NCBI GenBank assembly: GCA_026988115.1
Contig: JALSLV010000047.1
Location: 48,341-112,340, forward strand
Source of the DNA: Lysobacterales bacterium
GTDB taxonomy: Bacteria; Pseudomonadota; Gammaproteobacteria; Xanthomonadales; Marinicellaceae
Length of the DNA: 64,000 nucleotides
Reading direction: 5' to 3'
In this document: positions 33,703 to 42,568 of the stretch, piece by piece
Layout of the letters: each line of letters starts with the position of its first letter
Position numbering within the stretch: position 1 is the first letter of the stretch
The notes under the pieces: model-generated
What the model was told of the DNA's origin: nothing
Databases searched by the model: none
Seen by the model: only the letters and a program-made list of their open reading frames with translations
Made by a program: the position numbers and the translations under genes

Positions 33703-36360
33703 ATGAAAACAAAATTTAACAAACGAACGGCTTTATTTTTAAGCATGTTTGCCCCGTTAACGATTGGTTTTTCATCACAAACTTTTGCTCAAGATGGATC
33801 GGATGATGTTGAAGAAGTAGTAGTATTGGGTTCACGCCGTGCTGCTCGTTCTGCAACTGATTCTGCTGTTCCAGTTGATGTAATCAGTGGTGATGATTTT
33901 GTAAACCAAGGTGTAACGGATCTTAGTACCTTATTGAAGAATGTCGTGCCTTCATATAATGTGGGAACTCAACCAATTAGTGATGCGGCAACTTTAGTTC
34001 GTCCTGCAAACTTACGCGGACTAGCTCCTGATCATACTTTGGTATTGGTCAATGGTAAGCGTCGCCACCGTGCAGCCGTTATTTCATGGTTAGGTAATGG
34101 TGTGGCAGATGGTGCTCAAGGCCCTGATATTTCGCAAATTCCGGCGATTGCACTTAAACAAGTAGCAGTTTTACGTGATGGTGCTGCAGCTCAGTACGGT
34201 TCTGATGCTATTGCTGGCGTGATGAACTTTGTATTAAAAGATGCATCTGATGGCGCAACTTTTGAAGCGCGTTATGGTCAATATTATGAAGGAGATGGTG
34301 CGACATACAATTTAGCTGGTAACATCGGCTTACCTTTTACAGACAATGGTTTTGTTAACTTGTCATTTGAATATGGTGAAACTGATGCCACTGATCGTTC
34401 GGTCCAACGTCGAGATGCACGAGCCCTTATTGCTGCTGGAAATACTGCTATTGCAAACCCTGCCCAGATTTGGGGGCAACCCATTATAAATGACGATATT
34501 AAACTTATTTATAACATGGGTGTAGATTTAGGTGGTGATAAAGAATTTTATGCCTTTGGTAACTATGGCTCTAAAGAAGTCGACGGTGGATTTTTCTTCC
34601 GTACTCCTGGAACTTCTAATGTTATAGTTGATGGTAACGGAATACCAATCCTTGATGATGACGGTGGCTTTCAATATAATTATTCAGCCAGAGGTGGCGT
34701 TTTTAGAGGTCCTTCTCTTGCAGATGGTACACCTACTCTTTTAACTGCTGATTTGACTCCAGGAGCTACAGATAATTCAAATTGCCCAATCGTTCCATTT
34801 GTGAATGGAATAGCTGATCCAACAGCTCTTGCATCTTTAGCAGCAGCAAACTGTTTTTCCTTTCTTAGTCTTTTCCCAGGTGGTTTTACACCACGATTCG
34901 GTGGTCAAGTTGATGACTTTTCAACAGCAGTTGGCTTAAGAGGCGAAATGGATAATGGTTGGGCATATGATGTTAGTGGTTATTTTGGACGCAGTTATGT
35001 GGATTTTACTATCTACAATACAGTCAATGCTTCATTAGGTCCAGATACGCCAACAAGATTTGATCCAGGTGCTTACGAGCAAGTGGAAAAAAACTTTAAC
35101 GTTGATTTAGTTAAAGAATTTGAAGTGTCAAGCTTCTATTCTGGTTTAAATGTAGCCGTTGGTGCTGAATGGCGTCAAGAAGCTTTTACCATTAAAACAG
35201 GTGATAAAGCCTCTTTTGAAATTGGCCCTTATGCTGCCCAAGGGTTTAGCTCAGGATCTAATGGTTTTTCAGGTTTTTCAAATCTAGCTGCTGGAACATT
35301 TAAACGTTCAAATGTCGCTGCTTATATCGATTTAGAAGCCGATATTACCGAAAGTTTATTAATGGGTGTTGCGTTACGATTTGAAGATTTTCAAGATTTT
35401 GGTACAACAACAAACGGTAAGATTTCAGCCCGTTATGAATTCACCGATACTTTTGCCTTACGCAGTGCATACAGCACGGGTTTTAGAGCGCCCACTCCTG
35501 GTCAATCTAATGCCTTTAATGTTTCAACGCAAATTAACTCAGCAGGGGAATTAGTTAATAATGGAACGATTCCATCAATTAATCCAGTGGCTGTATCTCG
35601 TGGAGGTAAACCTCTTGATGCCGAAGAATCAACTAACTTTACCTTTGGTGCGGTAATGAACTTTGGTGGTCTTGATGTTACAGTTGATTATTTCGCAGTT
35701 GATTTAAATGATCGCATTACTTTATCGCAGGATAATTCATTATCACCAGATGAAATTGATGCATTAATAGCCTCTGGTATTGTCAATGCTTCAAATTTAA
35801 GAAACTTCCGTTTCTTTACCAATGGTTTTGATACAGAAACTCGTGGTATTGATGTGGTAGCGACTTACGGAATGGAAATTGGTAATGGTAATACAGATTT
35901 CACTTTATCATTTAACCACACTGAAACGAGCATTGCCAGAATAGGAACTTATGTAGATCATGATACAGGAGAAACAAAGCCCTTATTAGATGGCGAAAGA
36001 ATAACTGAACAAGAAAGAGGTCTTCCTCAGACTCGTTGGAATTTCACAGCTAATCATACGGTTGGCGATTGGAGATTCTTAGGTCGTCTAAACCATAACA
36101 GTGGTTATTACGGAACAGACAATAATATATTTATTGGTGATAACGTGACATTAGATGTTGAAATGGCTTACTCCTTTAATGATAATTATACGATAACTCT
36201 TGGTGCACAAAATGCAACAGATGAGTACCCAGATGAAATATTTGGTACGTTAAATGGTCAGCCTGATTTAGGTAGTGGTTCTGGAAGTCGATACGACCAA
36301 AACTCTCCTATTGGATTTGGTGGTGGTTTTTACTACATCAAGTTCCAATATCAGTTATAA
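33703..36360 (+). CDS. TonB-dependent outer-membrane receptor 1
   Basis: An 885-residue ligand-gated barrel for active uptake of a large or scarce nutrient. Signal peptide ending near QTFAQ, a TonB-box-like stretch 'DDVEEVVVLGSRR', plug domain (about residues 45-180, with 'VLVNGKRRHRAAV', 'IPAIALKQVAVLRDGAAAQYGSDAIAGV') and a 22-strand-type barrel ending in 'YIKFQYQL'. The chosen ATG has a GGGAG ribosome site 8 nt upstream and opens directly on the signal peptide; an upstream in-frame ATG at 33643 lacks both. A terminator follows, and then the TonB2-type motor operon. That neighbour arrangement suggests a functional link. Substrate unknown. Confidence 0.93.
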   Translation: MKTKFNKRTALFLSMFAPLTIGFSSQTFAQDGSDDVEEVVVLGSRRAARSATDSAVPVDVISGDDFVNQGVTDLSTLLKNVVPSYNVGTQPISDAATLVRPANLRGLAPDHTLVLVNGKRRHRAAVISWLGNGVADGAQGPDISQIPAIALKQVAVLRDGAAAQYGSDAIAGVMNFVLKDASDGATFEARYGQYYEGDGATYNLAGNIGLPFTDNGFVNLSFEYGETDATDRSVQRRDARALIAAGNTAIANPAQIWGQPIINDDIKLIYNMGVDLGGDKEFYAFGNYGSKEVDGGFFFRTPGTSNVIVDGNGIPILDDDGGFQYNYSARGGVFRGPSLADGTPTLLTADLTPGATDNSNCPIVPFVNGIADPTALASLAAANCFSFLSLFPGGFTPRFGGQVDDFSTAVGLRGEMDNGWAYDVSGYFGRSYVDFTIYNTVNASLGPDTPTRFDPGAYEQVEKNFNVDLVKEFEVSSFYSGLNVAVGAEWRQEAFTIKTGDKASFEIGPYAAQGFSSGSNGFSGFSNLAAGTFKRSNVAAYIDLEADITESLLMGVALRFEDFQDFGTTTNGKISARYEFTDTFALRSAYSTGFRAPTPGQSNAFNVSTQINSAGELVNNGTIPSINPVAVSRGGKPLDAEESTNFTFGAVMNFGGLDVTVDYFAVDLNDRITLSQDNSLSPDEIDALIASGIVNASNLRNFRFFTNGFDTETRGIDVVATYGMEIGNGNTDFTLSFNHTETSIARIGTYVDHDTGETKPLLDGERITEQERGLPQTRWNFTANHTVGDWRFLGRLNHNSGYYGTDNNIFIGDNVTLDVEMAYSFNDNYTITLGAQNATDEYPDEIFGTLNGQPDLGSGSGSRYDQNSPIGFGGGFYYIKFQYQL

Positions 36361-36405
36361 GTTATTTATTTATGTTTAAAGACATGATAATATAACCAGA
36401 GGACA

Positions 36406-36444
36406 AAATACCCGCTATAACTATTTTATAGTGGGTATTTTTTT
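36406..36444 (+). terminator. Rho-independent terminator after receptor 1
   Basis: A 15-bp stem (arms 36406-36420 and 36426-36440) with one G-T pair and a 5-nt loop, followed by T residues. Confidence 0.9.
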
Positions 36445-36476
36445 ATGAAGAAATTTAAAAAAGAGAATTAAACAAA

Positions 36477-37250
36477 ATGGGCACAAAAATGATTAAATCA
36501 AAAAAATATCTGGCTTTAGTGCTAGCTATTAGTGCAACAGCAAGCTTTGCACAACTGAATGAAGTTGTTAAGACGGGAGCTGCAAAGGTTAAAGATGCAC
36601 AAAAATCACAAGCACGAGTAGACAAAATTGTCGATTCATCACAAGCACGATTGGTAGAATATCGCAGTCTACTTAAACAAGTGGATGGATTGAAAGTTTA
36701 TAACGATCAATTAGATACTCAAATCAAAAGTCAGTTGGCTTTGATTGAAAAGTTTGAAAATTCAACCGCACAAGTGGCACTAATTGAACGTCAAATGTTA
36801 CCACTTATTATTAAGATGGTTGGCAGTTTAAGAGATTTTGTTGATTTGGATCTACCCTTTCATGAACAAGAGCGTGCTGAACGTATAATGTTCCTTGAAG
36901 AAAATATTGAAAAATCAGAAATTGATATTTCTGAAAAGTTCAGACAAGTTCTTGAGGTCTATCAAATAGAAAATGAATACGGAAGAAAAATGGATTCCTA
37001 TTCTGCTATTATAACAGTTAATGGTCAAGAGCAAGATGTTAACGTACTTCGTGTTGGTCGCATTGCTTTAGTTGCCCAAACGAAGGATACTAAATTAAGT
37101 GCTGTTTATGATAAAGCAACAAAGACATGGGTTGAATTGGATAATACAACTTACAGAAACTCAATTAAAAATGGTATTAAAATGGCAAACAAACAAGCAT
37201 CAATTGGTGTAATGAGTTTACCGATTCCAGCACCAGTAGGAGCCAAATAA
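36477..37250 (+). CDS. DUF3450 family periplasmic coiled-coil protein of the TonB2-type cluster
   Basis: A 257-residue exported protein. Its signal peptide ends near ASFAQ, and a second possible ATG (36489) gives a tighter signal. The body is a long coiled coil (about residues 30-110) and a small C-terminal domain with 'SYSAIITVNGQEQDVNVLRVGRIALVAQT', typical of DUF3450. In Vibrio TonB2-type clusters the gene order is DUF3450, ttpC, exbB, exbD, tonB, TPR, exactly as here. It overlaps ttpC by one base (TAATG). Its role in the motor is not established. Confidence 0.85.
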   Translation: MGTKMIKSKKYLALVLAISATASFAQLNEVVKTGAAKVKDAQKSQARVDKIVDSSQARLVEYRSLLKQVDGLKVYNDQLDTQIKSQLALIEKFENSTAQVALIERQMLPLIIKMVGSLRDFVDLDLPFHEQERAERIMFLEENIEKSEIDISEKFRQVLEVYQIENEYGRKMDSYSAIITVNGQEQDVNVLRVGRIALVAQTKDTKLSAVYDKATKTWVELDNTTYRNSIKNGIKMANKQASIGVMSLPIPAPVGAK

Positions 37251-38605
37251 TGAAATCTTTAAATGTTAAAACACTCCTAACACTATTAGCTCTTATATTT
37301 TCAGTAAGTAACATAAGTTACGCAGCTGACTTATCTATGAATGATTTGCTTCGTAAAGTTAAAGCAGGGCGTGCTGCAGATAGTGCAGATAACGCAAGAC
37401 GCTTACAAGAATTTAAAAAACAAAAGCAACAACAAGAACAAAAAATTCGCAATGTTAAAGCTCAAATAGCATCTTTAGAGAAGAAAGCTGCTCAAATGGA
37501 AGTACAGTTTAATGAAAATGAACTAATTGTAGAAGAAAAAAGAAAACAACGTGATGAAAGACTAGGTTCACTAAAAGAGCTTTTTGGACATTTAACTTCA
37601 TCAGCCGCTGATTTGCGTGTAAATTTTGAAAATTCAATTACCAGTACACAGTTTCCAAACAGAACTGAATTTTTAAGTGAGCTTATTAAAAAGATGAACT
37701 CATCAACAGATTTGCCCTCAATGGAAGATATCGAAAGAGTTTGGTTTGAAATGCATCGTGAAATTACCGAATCAGGCAATGTTGTAAAATATCAAGCAAA
37801 AGTTGGTGTTGAAGGACAACAAGAAGTGGTTCGTATTGGTGTATTTAACATGGTTTCAAATGGAAACTATCTTGAATATAAATCAGATACTGGTGCTTTA
37901 AGTATACTAGCAAGACAACCTGATGACTACCAAACAGGTGCGCAAAAATTACAAAATGCAACCTCTGGATTTACTCCAGTTGGGATTGACCCAACAGGCC
38001 CATCAGGAGGTAGTTACCTAACAGCATTAATCAATACGCCTACTTTGATAGAAAAATGGCACGAAGGTAAGTTGGTTGGTTATATCATTTCTGCTGTAGC
38101 TGTATTCGGAATTTTATTGTCTCTCTGGAGATTCTTGGTATTAAGTGGTGTTTCAGCAAAAGTTAAGAAACAGATTAAATCAGATGCTTTGTCTGATAAA
38201 AATCCTCTTGGACGTGTGTTGTTAGCAGCAGAAGCTAATGGAAATGCTGATGTAGAAACGCTAGAGTTACGACTTGGCGAAGCCATTTTGAAAGAGCGAA
38301 CTGCGATTAATAAATCTTTACCGTTATTAAAAATTATTTCTATGGTTGCGCCATTGTTAGGTTTATTAGGTACAGTAACAGGTATGATTTTAGTATTCCA
38401 AGCCATCACTATATTTGGTGCGGGTGATCCCAAGCGTATGGCTGGAGGTATCTCGGGTGCACTTGTGACAACGGTATTAGGTTTGGTTGCAGCAATCCCA
38501 ATATTGTTATTGCATACATTCTTAAGTGGTAAAGCAAAAAGCATTATGCATGTCTTAGAAGAGCAAAGTGCAGGCATCCTTGCAGAACGTGCAGAGCGTA
38601 AATAA
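37250..38605 (+). CDS. ttpC: TtpC-like MotA/TolQ/ExbB family protein
   Basis: A 451-residue inner-membrane protein. Signal peptide or first helix, a periplasmic coiled-coil region (about residues 40-120) and DUF3450-like sheet segment ('VKYQAKVGVEGQQEVVRIGVFNMV'), then a C-terminal ExbB/TolQ domain (about 270-445) with 'LPLLKIISMVAPLLGLLGTVTGMILVFQAIT' and 'ISGALVTTVLGLVAAIPILL'. In Vibrio, TtpC is needed for TonB2-dependent uptake and is thought to link the motor to the periplasm. Length and domain order match TtpC. Confidence 0.88.
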   Translation: MKSLNVKTLLTLLALIFSVSNISYAADLSMNDLLRKVKAGRAADSADNARRLQEFKKQKQQQEQKIRNVKAQIASLEKKAAQMEVQFNENELIVEEKRKQRDERLGSLKELFGHLTSSAADLRVNFENSITSTQFPNRTEFLSELIKKMNSSTDLPSMEDIERVWFEMHREITESGNVVKYQAKVGVEGQQEVVRIGVFNMVSNGNYLEYKSDTGALSILARQPDDYQTGAQKLQNATSGFTPVGIDPTGPSGGSYLTALINTPTLIEKWHEGKLVGYIISAVAVFGILLSLWRFLVLSGVSAKVKKQIKSDALSDKNPLGRVLLAAEANGNADVETLELRLGEAILKERTAINKSLPLLKIISMVAPLLGLLGTVTGMILVFQAITIFGAGDPKRMAGGISGALVTTVLGLVAAIPILLLHTFLSGKAKSIMHVLEEQSAGILAERAERK

Positions 38606-38617
38606 GGAGAGCACATA

Positions 38618-39148
38618 ATGCTAATATTTTTATTAGATTTATTTGAAGATATTGATAATTTTTTCAACAAAGGTGGACCTGTACTGTATATCATTGCAGG
38701 GACAACTTTTATTATGTGGGCAATGATTTTAGATAAGTATTTATACCTAAAGTTTAGCTTTAAACATGATTTTGCTAAAGCGCAAAAAGTATGGAATTCG
38801 CGTAGTGAACGTAAGTCATGGAATGCTCACGCAATTAGAGAAAAATTGGTTTCGGAAGTGCAAGAAAAAATTAACCATAACATTCCAGTAATTAAAACAC
38901 TAATAGCTTTGTTGCCATTATTGGGTTTGTTAGGAACGGTTACAGGAATGATTGAGGTTTTTTCTACACTAGCTGCCACAGGTGGTGGTGATGCGAAATC
39001 TATGGCAAGTGGTGTTTCCAAGTCAACGATTCCAACAATGGCTGGAATGGTAGTAGCACTTTCGGGTGTGTTTGCTAACACCTTTGTCACTCAATTGGCC
39101 GATAAAGAAAGTAATGAGACAGAGGAACACTTGACCTTTGAAGACTAA
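38618..39148 (+). CDS. exbB: ExbB-type proton-channel subunit
   Basis: A 176-residue MotA/TolQ/ExbB protein with three membrane helices (about residues 20-40, 95-115, 135-160). Core motif 'LIALLPLLGLLGTVTGMIEVFSTLA' and 'STIPTMAGMVVALSGVFANTF' are visible. It forms the proton channel with ExbD that energises TonB. A GGAG ribosome site precedes the ATG. It is shorter than E. coli ExbB (244), as usual for TonB2-type systems. A 175-bp gap with a long palindrome separates it from exbD. Confidence 0.92.
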   Translation: MLIFLLDLFEDIDNFFNKGGPVLYIIAGTTFIMWAMILDKYLYLKFSFKHDFAKAQKVWNSRSERKSWNAHAIREKLVSEVQEKINHNIPVIKTLIALLPLLGLLGTVTGMIEVFSTLAATGGGDAKSMASGVSKSTIPTMAGMVVALSGVFANTFVTQLADKESNETEEHLTFED

Positions 39149-39157
39149 TTGTTGAAT

Positions 39158-39258
39158 AAATCGCTAAATAGATTTGCTATTTCATCGGTTAAAAATGCTC
39201 ATTGACAGTTGTCAAATCGCATTTTTAGCCTCGAACTAGCAAACCTCTTTAACGATTT
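39158..39258. repeat. 101-bp imperfect palindrome inside the TonB2 operon
   Basis: Four paired blocks in order: 39158-39168 with 39248-39258 (10 of 11), 39173-39179 with 39237-39243 (perfect), 39187-39198 with 39219-39230 (one G-T pair) and TTGACA 39202-39207 with TGTCAA 39210-39215. It fills the gap between exbB and exbD. It could be a MITE-like insertion or an mRNA structure that tunes expression. No second copy was noticed in the window. Confidence 0.75.
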
Positions 39259-39323
39259 AAAACAACAATGAATATTTAAAAATTAAGGTTCACATTAAAT
39301 AAACAAATTAAAAGAGAAGAACT

Positions 39324-39731
39324 ATGCGTAGAAGTTTTCTATCAGAATCAGCAGCCGAAGAAGAGGGAGCCATTGATTTGACTCCAATGTTAGACGTGGT
39401 ATTTATCATGTTAATATTTTTTATTGTCACGGCTACATTTATTAAAGAAACTGGTGTGGAAGTCAATCGTCCACCAGCAAGCACATCAAACAAAAAAGAT
39501 GACACTACTGTTTTAATTGCAATTAGTCCGGATAATTCTATTTGGATGGATAAGCGTCGAATTGATGTTCGATCAGTTAAAGCGAATATTCAAAGGTTAC
39601 ATGCTGAAAATCCAGAAGGTGGAGTTGTTATTCAGGCAGATGAGTTGGCCTCAATTAAGACATTTACTGCGGTACTTGACGCAGCCAGAGAGATTGTTGA
39701 CCCTGGTAAAATATCTTTATCAACCCAATAG
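39324..39731 (+). CDS. exbD: ExbD-type biopolymer transport protein
   Basis: A 135-residue protein with a single membrane helix. The essential proton-carrying Asp is in 'IDLTPMLDVVFIMLIFFIVTATF', followed by a periplasmic domain with 'GGVVIQADELASIKTF'. It partners ExbB and TonB. The spacing to the downstream tonB gene is 13 nt, so they are co-transcribed. Confidence 0.95.
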   Translation: MRRSFLSESAAEEEGAIDLTPMLDVVFIMLIFFIVTATFIKETGVEVNRPPASTSNKKDDTTVLIAISPDNSIWMDKRRIDVRSVKANIQRLHAENPEGGVVIQADELASIKTFTAVLDAAREIVDPGKISLSTQ

Positions 39732-39744
39732 AGGAGTAAATTAT

Positions 39745-40359
39745 ATGGTTATTAAAAGAGCCATCATTACTGTGCCATTGGCATTCGTAGTAACAGCAGC
39801 ATTATTAATGTTGATGGTTGCACTAATTGAGATGGGTGATCTAGATTTAAATAAATCAAAAAGCATAAAAATGCCAAATATCTTTATGCCAGAAGTTGAG
39901 TTAATGGCGAATAGAGAAGTTCAAAAACCTGAGAAACCTCAGGTGGATGAACAGCCACCACCAGAGATTCCTCAGCAAGACTTTGATCAAATTGATGCAG
40001 ACTCAAATATTGGAGCAATTAATGCCCCTGATAGCATGAGTGCTGATTTGGATTTAAGTATTGGAACAGGGTTATCTGCATCAGATGGCGAGTTTTTACC
40101 AATTGTTAAGGTGGCGCCACAATACCCATCAAGGGCATCATCTCGTGGTATTGAAGGTTATGTGATTTTATCTTATACTGTGACTAAGCAAGGGACTGTA
40201 TTAAACCCCGTAGTGATAGAGGCACAACCAGAAAATATTTTTAATAAAGCCGCGATAAAATCGGCACTTCGTTATAAATATAAGCCTCGTGTAGTCGATG
40301 GCGTGCCTCAAGATGTTCCTGGTGTTAGAACAAGAATAACCTTTAAGTTGGCGGACTAG
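39745..40359 (+). CDS. tonB: Energy transducer TonB (TonB2 type)
   Basis: A 205-residue protein that carries proton-motive force to outer-membrane receptors. One membrane helix (about residues 6-28), a short acidic/Pro-containing spacer (about 45-90: 'QKPEKPQVDEQPPPEIPQQD') and a C-terminal domain (about 115-205) with 'APQYPSRASSRGIEGYVILSYTVTKQGTV' and 'ALRYKYKPRVVDG'. The ATG at 39745 has a strong GAGGAG ribosome site 8 nt upstream; a longer frame from 39517 overlaps exbD in another phase and is rejected. The short spacer is typical of TonB2 and unlike the long Lys-Pro arm of enteric TonB. Confidence 0.93.
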   Translation: MVIKRAIITVPLAFVVTAALLMLMVALIEMGDLDLNKSKSIKMPNIFMPEVELMANREVQKPEKPQVDEQPPPEIPQQDFDQIDADSNIGAINAPDSMSADLDLSIGTGLSASDGEFLPIVKVAPQYPSRASSRGIEGYVILSYTVTKQGTVLNPVVIEAQPENIFNKAAIKSALRYKYKPRVVDGVPQDVPGVRTRITFKLAD

Positions 40360-40360
40360 A

Positions 40361-41680
40361 ATGATGAAAAATTTAAAATTATTAATTATAGTTGTGAGTT
40401 TAGCATTTTCAATTTTTGCTCAAGCTGGTCGACATGATAAAAAAGAACAGGCTACTGGTGCAATTGATGCAAAAACATTTGAAAAGTTAATGAAAGCTCA
40501 AGAGTTAACCGAAGCTGGCAACCATGTTGCTGCGTTAGCAGAACTTGATGCTCTAAAAGCGCGTGGTAAAGTAAGTGGCTATGGTAAATCACAAATGTAT
40601 AACTTTTATGCATTTATTTATGCATCTAAAGAAGATTACCAAAAAGCCATTAAAGCTTATCAAGAAGTGATTAAGATTCCTGAAACTACACCAGCATTGG
40701 CATTGCAAGCAAAATACACGGTTGCTCAGTTGTATTTTCAGCTAGAAAAATTTCCACTTTGTATTAAATACATGAATGAATGGTTAAGCGAGGTTGAGAA
40801 ACCAACTCCAACGTCTCATATTATGCTTGCTCAAGCTTATTATCAATTAGAAAAGTATGATCAAGCCTTGAAAAATGTGGATAAAGCCGTTGCCTTAGAA
40901 ACAAAAGCAGGAAGAAAAGTAAAAGAAAATTGGTTAAGGTTGAAGTCTGCTTTATATTACGATAAAGGTGACTATAAGAAAACAGCGCAAACATACGAGC
41001 AATTGGTGAAGTTATACCCTAAGTCGACTTACCTTAAGCAGTTAGCAGGTATGTACGGAGAGCTTGGTCAAGACATGAAGCGATTGACTTTATTTGATTC
41101 TCTTTACTTAAATGGTGATATCAAAAAAGGTAAGGATATTTTGAATTTAGCCTATATGTATCTAGGTCAAGATGTACCTTATAAGGCCGCTAAGTTAATT
41201 GAAAAAGGCATGAAAAGTGGTGCCATTGAAAAAAATCAAAAAAACATAGAAACTTTAGGCAATACATGGGCACAAGCGAATCAGCATGATAAAGCAATTC
41301 CAGTTTTAGAGCAGGCAGCAAAATTATCTGATAAGGGCATGTTATTTGCACGATTGGCTGGAGTTTATTTTGATGCAGGAGACTATAAAAAAGCCGCTAC
41401 TGCAACAAAGAAGGCTGCTCAAAAAGGAGGATTAAAAAATCCAGGAAATAATTACTTGTTGATGGGTATGGCGTTTTCAAATTTGAAACAGCATGAAAAA
41501 GCCTTGCAAGCTTTTAGACAGGCAAAGAAAACTAAAAAAGTCTTAAAAGATGCTCGTGCATGGGAAAAACACACATTAAGAGAAATTAAACTAATTGAAG
41601 ACTTGAAGAAGGGACAATTGGAGTTAGAAGAAAAAACCAAGAAAACTCTAGAGTCTGAAGAAAACAATAAAGAAGTTTAA
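40361..41680 (+). CDS. TPR protein of the TonB2-type cluster
   Basis: A 439-residue exported protein. Signal peptide ending near QAG, then about ten tetratricopeptide-like helical repeats (for example 'SHIMLAQAYYQLEKYDQALKNVDKAVAL', 'YYDKGDYKKTAQTYEQLVKLYP', 'LLMGMAFSNLKQHEKALQAFRQAKKT') and a Lys/Glu-rich tail. A TPR protein ends the TonB2 cluster in Vibrio too. It starts 1 nt after the tonB stop. A terminator follows. Scaffolding in the periplasm is the likely role. Confidence 0.85.
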   Translation: MMKNLKLLIIVVSLAFSIFAQAGRHDKKEQATGAIDAKTFEKLMKAQELTEAGNHVAALAELDALKARGKVSGYGKSQMYNFYAFIYASKEDYQKAIKAYQEVIKIPETTPALALQAKYTVAQLYFQLEKFPLCIKYMNEWLSEVEKPTPTSHIMLAQAYYQLEKYDQALKNVDKAVALETKAGRKVKENWLRLKSALYYDKGDYKKTAQTYEQLVKLYPKSTYLKQLAGMYGELGQDMKRLTLFDSLYLNGDIKKGKDILNLAYMYLGQDVPYKAAKLIEKGMKSGAIEKNQKNIETLGNTWAQANQHDKAIPVLEQAAKLSDKGMLFARLAGVYFDAGDYKKAATATKKAAQKGGLKNPGNNYLLMGMAFSNLKQHEKALQAFRQAKKTKKVLKDARAWEKHTLREIKLIEDLKKGQLELEEKTKKTLESEENNKEV

Positions 41681-41703
41681 TTCTTAAGGTTTCTAATGCA
41701 TTA

Positions 41704-41729
41704 AAAGCCCTATTTATTAGGGCTTTTTT
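41704..41729. terminator. Bidirectional terminator between the TonB2 and pxp operons
   Basis: A 9-bp stem (AAAGCCCTA / TAGGGCTTT) with a 5-nt loop and T run, overlapping the 3' end of the convergent pxpC. Confidence 0.88.
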
Positions 41730-42568
41730 ATTGGCATAAATCTAAACTTACTATTGACGGGTAACTGCGATAATTGCGATATTGCTAGATTTGTAAGTTG
41801 TAGGATTCGAGCATATCCACCAGTGGTTTGAGCATCTCGCATAAGAACGATAACTTTACCTGAAGGGGTCAGCTGCACTGTACCTGGTTGAACAGAAGAT
41901 GTGATTATTTCATCTGTGCCAGCGGGCAAATCTTGATTAAAGAGAAAAGCCATTCTGTTGGATTGAGAAGAAAGGCTAAAACTTTGTGAAAATAGTTTTG
42001 TTTTTGTTTGCTTGTTTAATAGAGAAAACTCAGGTCCTTTGAGTGCGGGTATTAAATAAGAATTAAAAAGTTGTTTATTTAATTGCACAGAAGCTCGATT
42101 TCTAATTAAGCGGTCGCTTTGATTGGTGGAAATAACGTGATTTTTTTGTAATTGACTGTAACGGGTTATACCCTTGTATTGAGATTGACTGTTTAATGTT
42201 TTTTCATGATTAAATCCATCAAGAATTGAAAGGTAGTTACGACAACCTAAGCGTGTTTTACCAACCTCCAAAATATCACCTTTTTTAATACTTAAAACCG
42301 TATTAATGGAAACACAGTGCGAATTAAGTAATAACTGACATTGTGCACCTGTAACAGTAACGTAAGTACTGGCAAGAAACTGTATACGCGGTCCAATATA
42401 TGTGCTTTCAATAACAGAACAAGTGGGTGAATTATTAAGTAATGCGTTGGCTAAATTATAACTGGTTAAATCCATGCAACCACTTACAGGCACACCAAGA
42501 TGGCGAAACCCAAAACGTCCTGCATCTTGTATAGAAGAACAATAACCTGCTGAAAGAATCTTAATCAT
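41717..42568 (-). CDS. pxpC: 5-oxoprolinase subunit C (KipA-like)
   Basis: A 283-residue biotin-dependent-carboxylase-like protein. With PxpA and PxpB it hydrolyses 5-oxoproline (pyroglutamate) to glutamate using ATP. Family markers: 'IQDAGRFGFRHLGVPVSGCMDLTSYNLANALL', 'GAQCQLLLN' and near the end 'QPGTVQLTPSGKVIVLMRDAQTTGGYARI'. It is slightly shorter than the usual ~310 residues. It overlaps pxpB by 8 nt and is the last gene of the operon. Confidence 0.92.
   Translation of the reverse strand: MIKILSAGYCSSIQDAGRFGFRHLGVPVSGCMDLTSYNLANALLNNSPTCSVIESTYIGPRIQFLASTYVTVTGAQCQLLLNSHCVSINTVLSIKKGDILEVGKTRLGCRNYLSILDGFNHEKTLNSQSQYKGITRYSQLQKNHVISTNQSDRLIRNRASVQLNKQLFNSYLIPALKGPEFSLLNKQTKTKLFSQSFSLSSQSNRMAFLFNQDLPAGTDEIITSSVQPGTVQLTPSGKVIVLMRDAQTTGGYARILQLTNLAISQLSQLPVNSKFRFMPIKKP

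Noticed and set aside
38080..38694. 204-codon open frame on the minus strand
   Set aside because: It lies opposite ttpC and exbB, whose family motifs are clear. It has no recognisable domain and arises from the codon pattern of the true genes.
39517..39744. A 76-codon N-terminal extension of TonB
   Set aside because: It overlaps exbD out of phase. The ATG at 39745 has a strong GAGGAG site and opens directly on the membrane helix.
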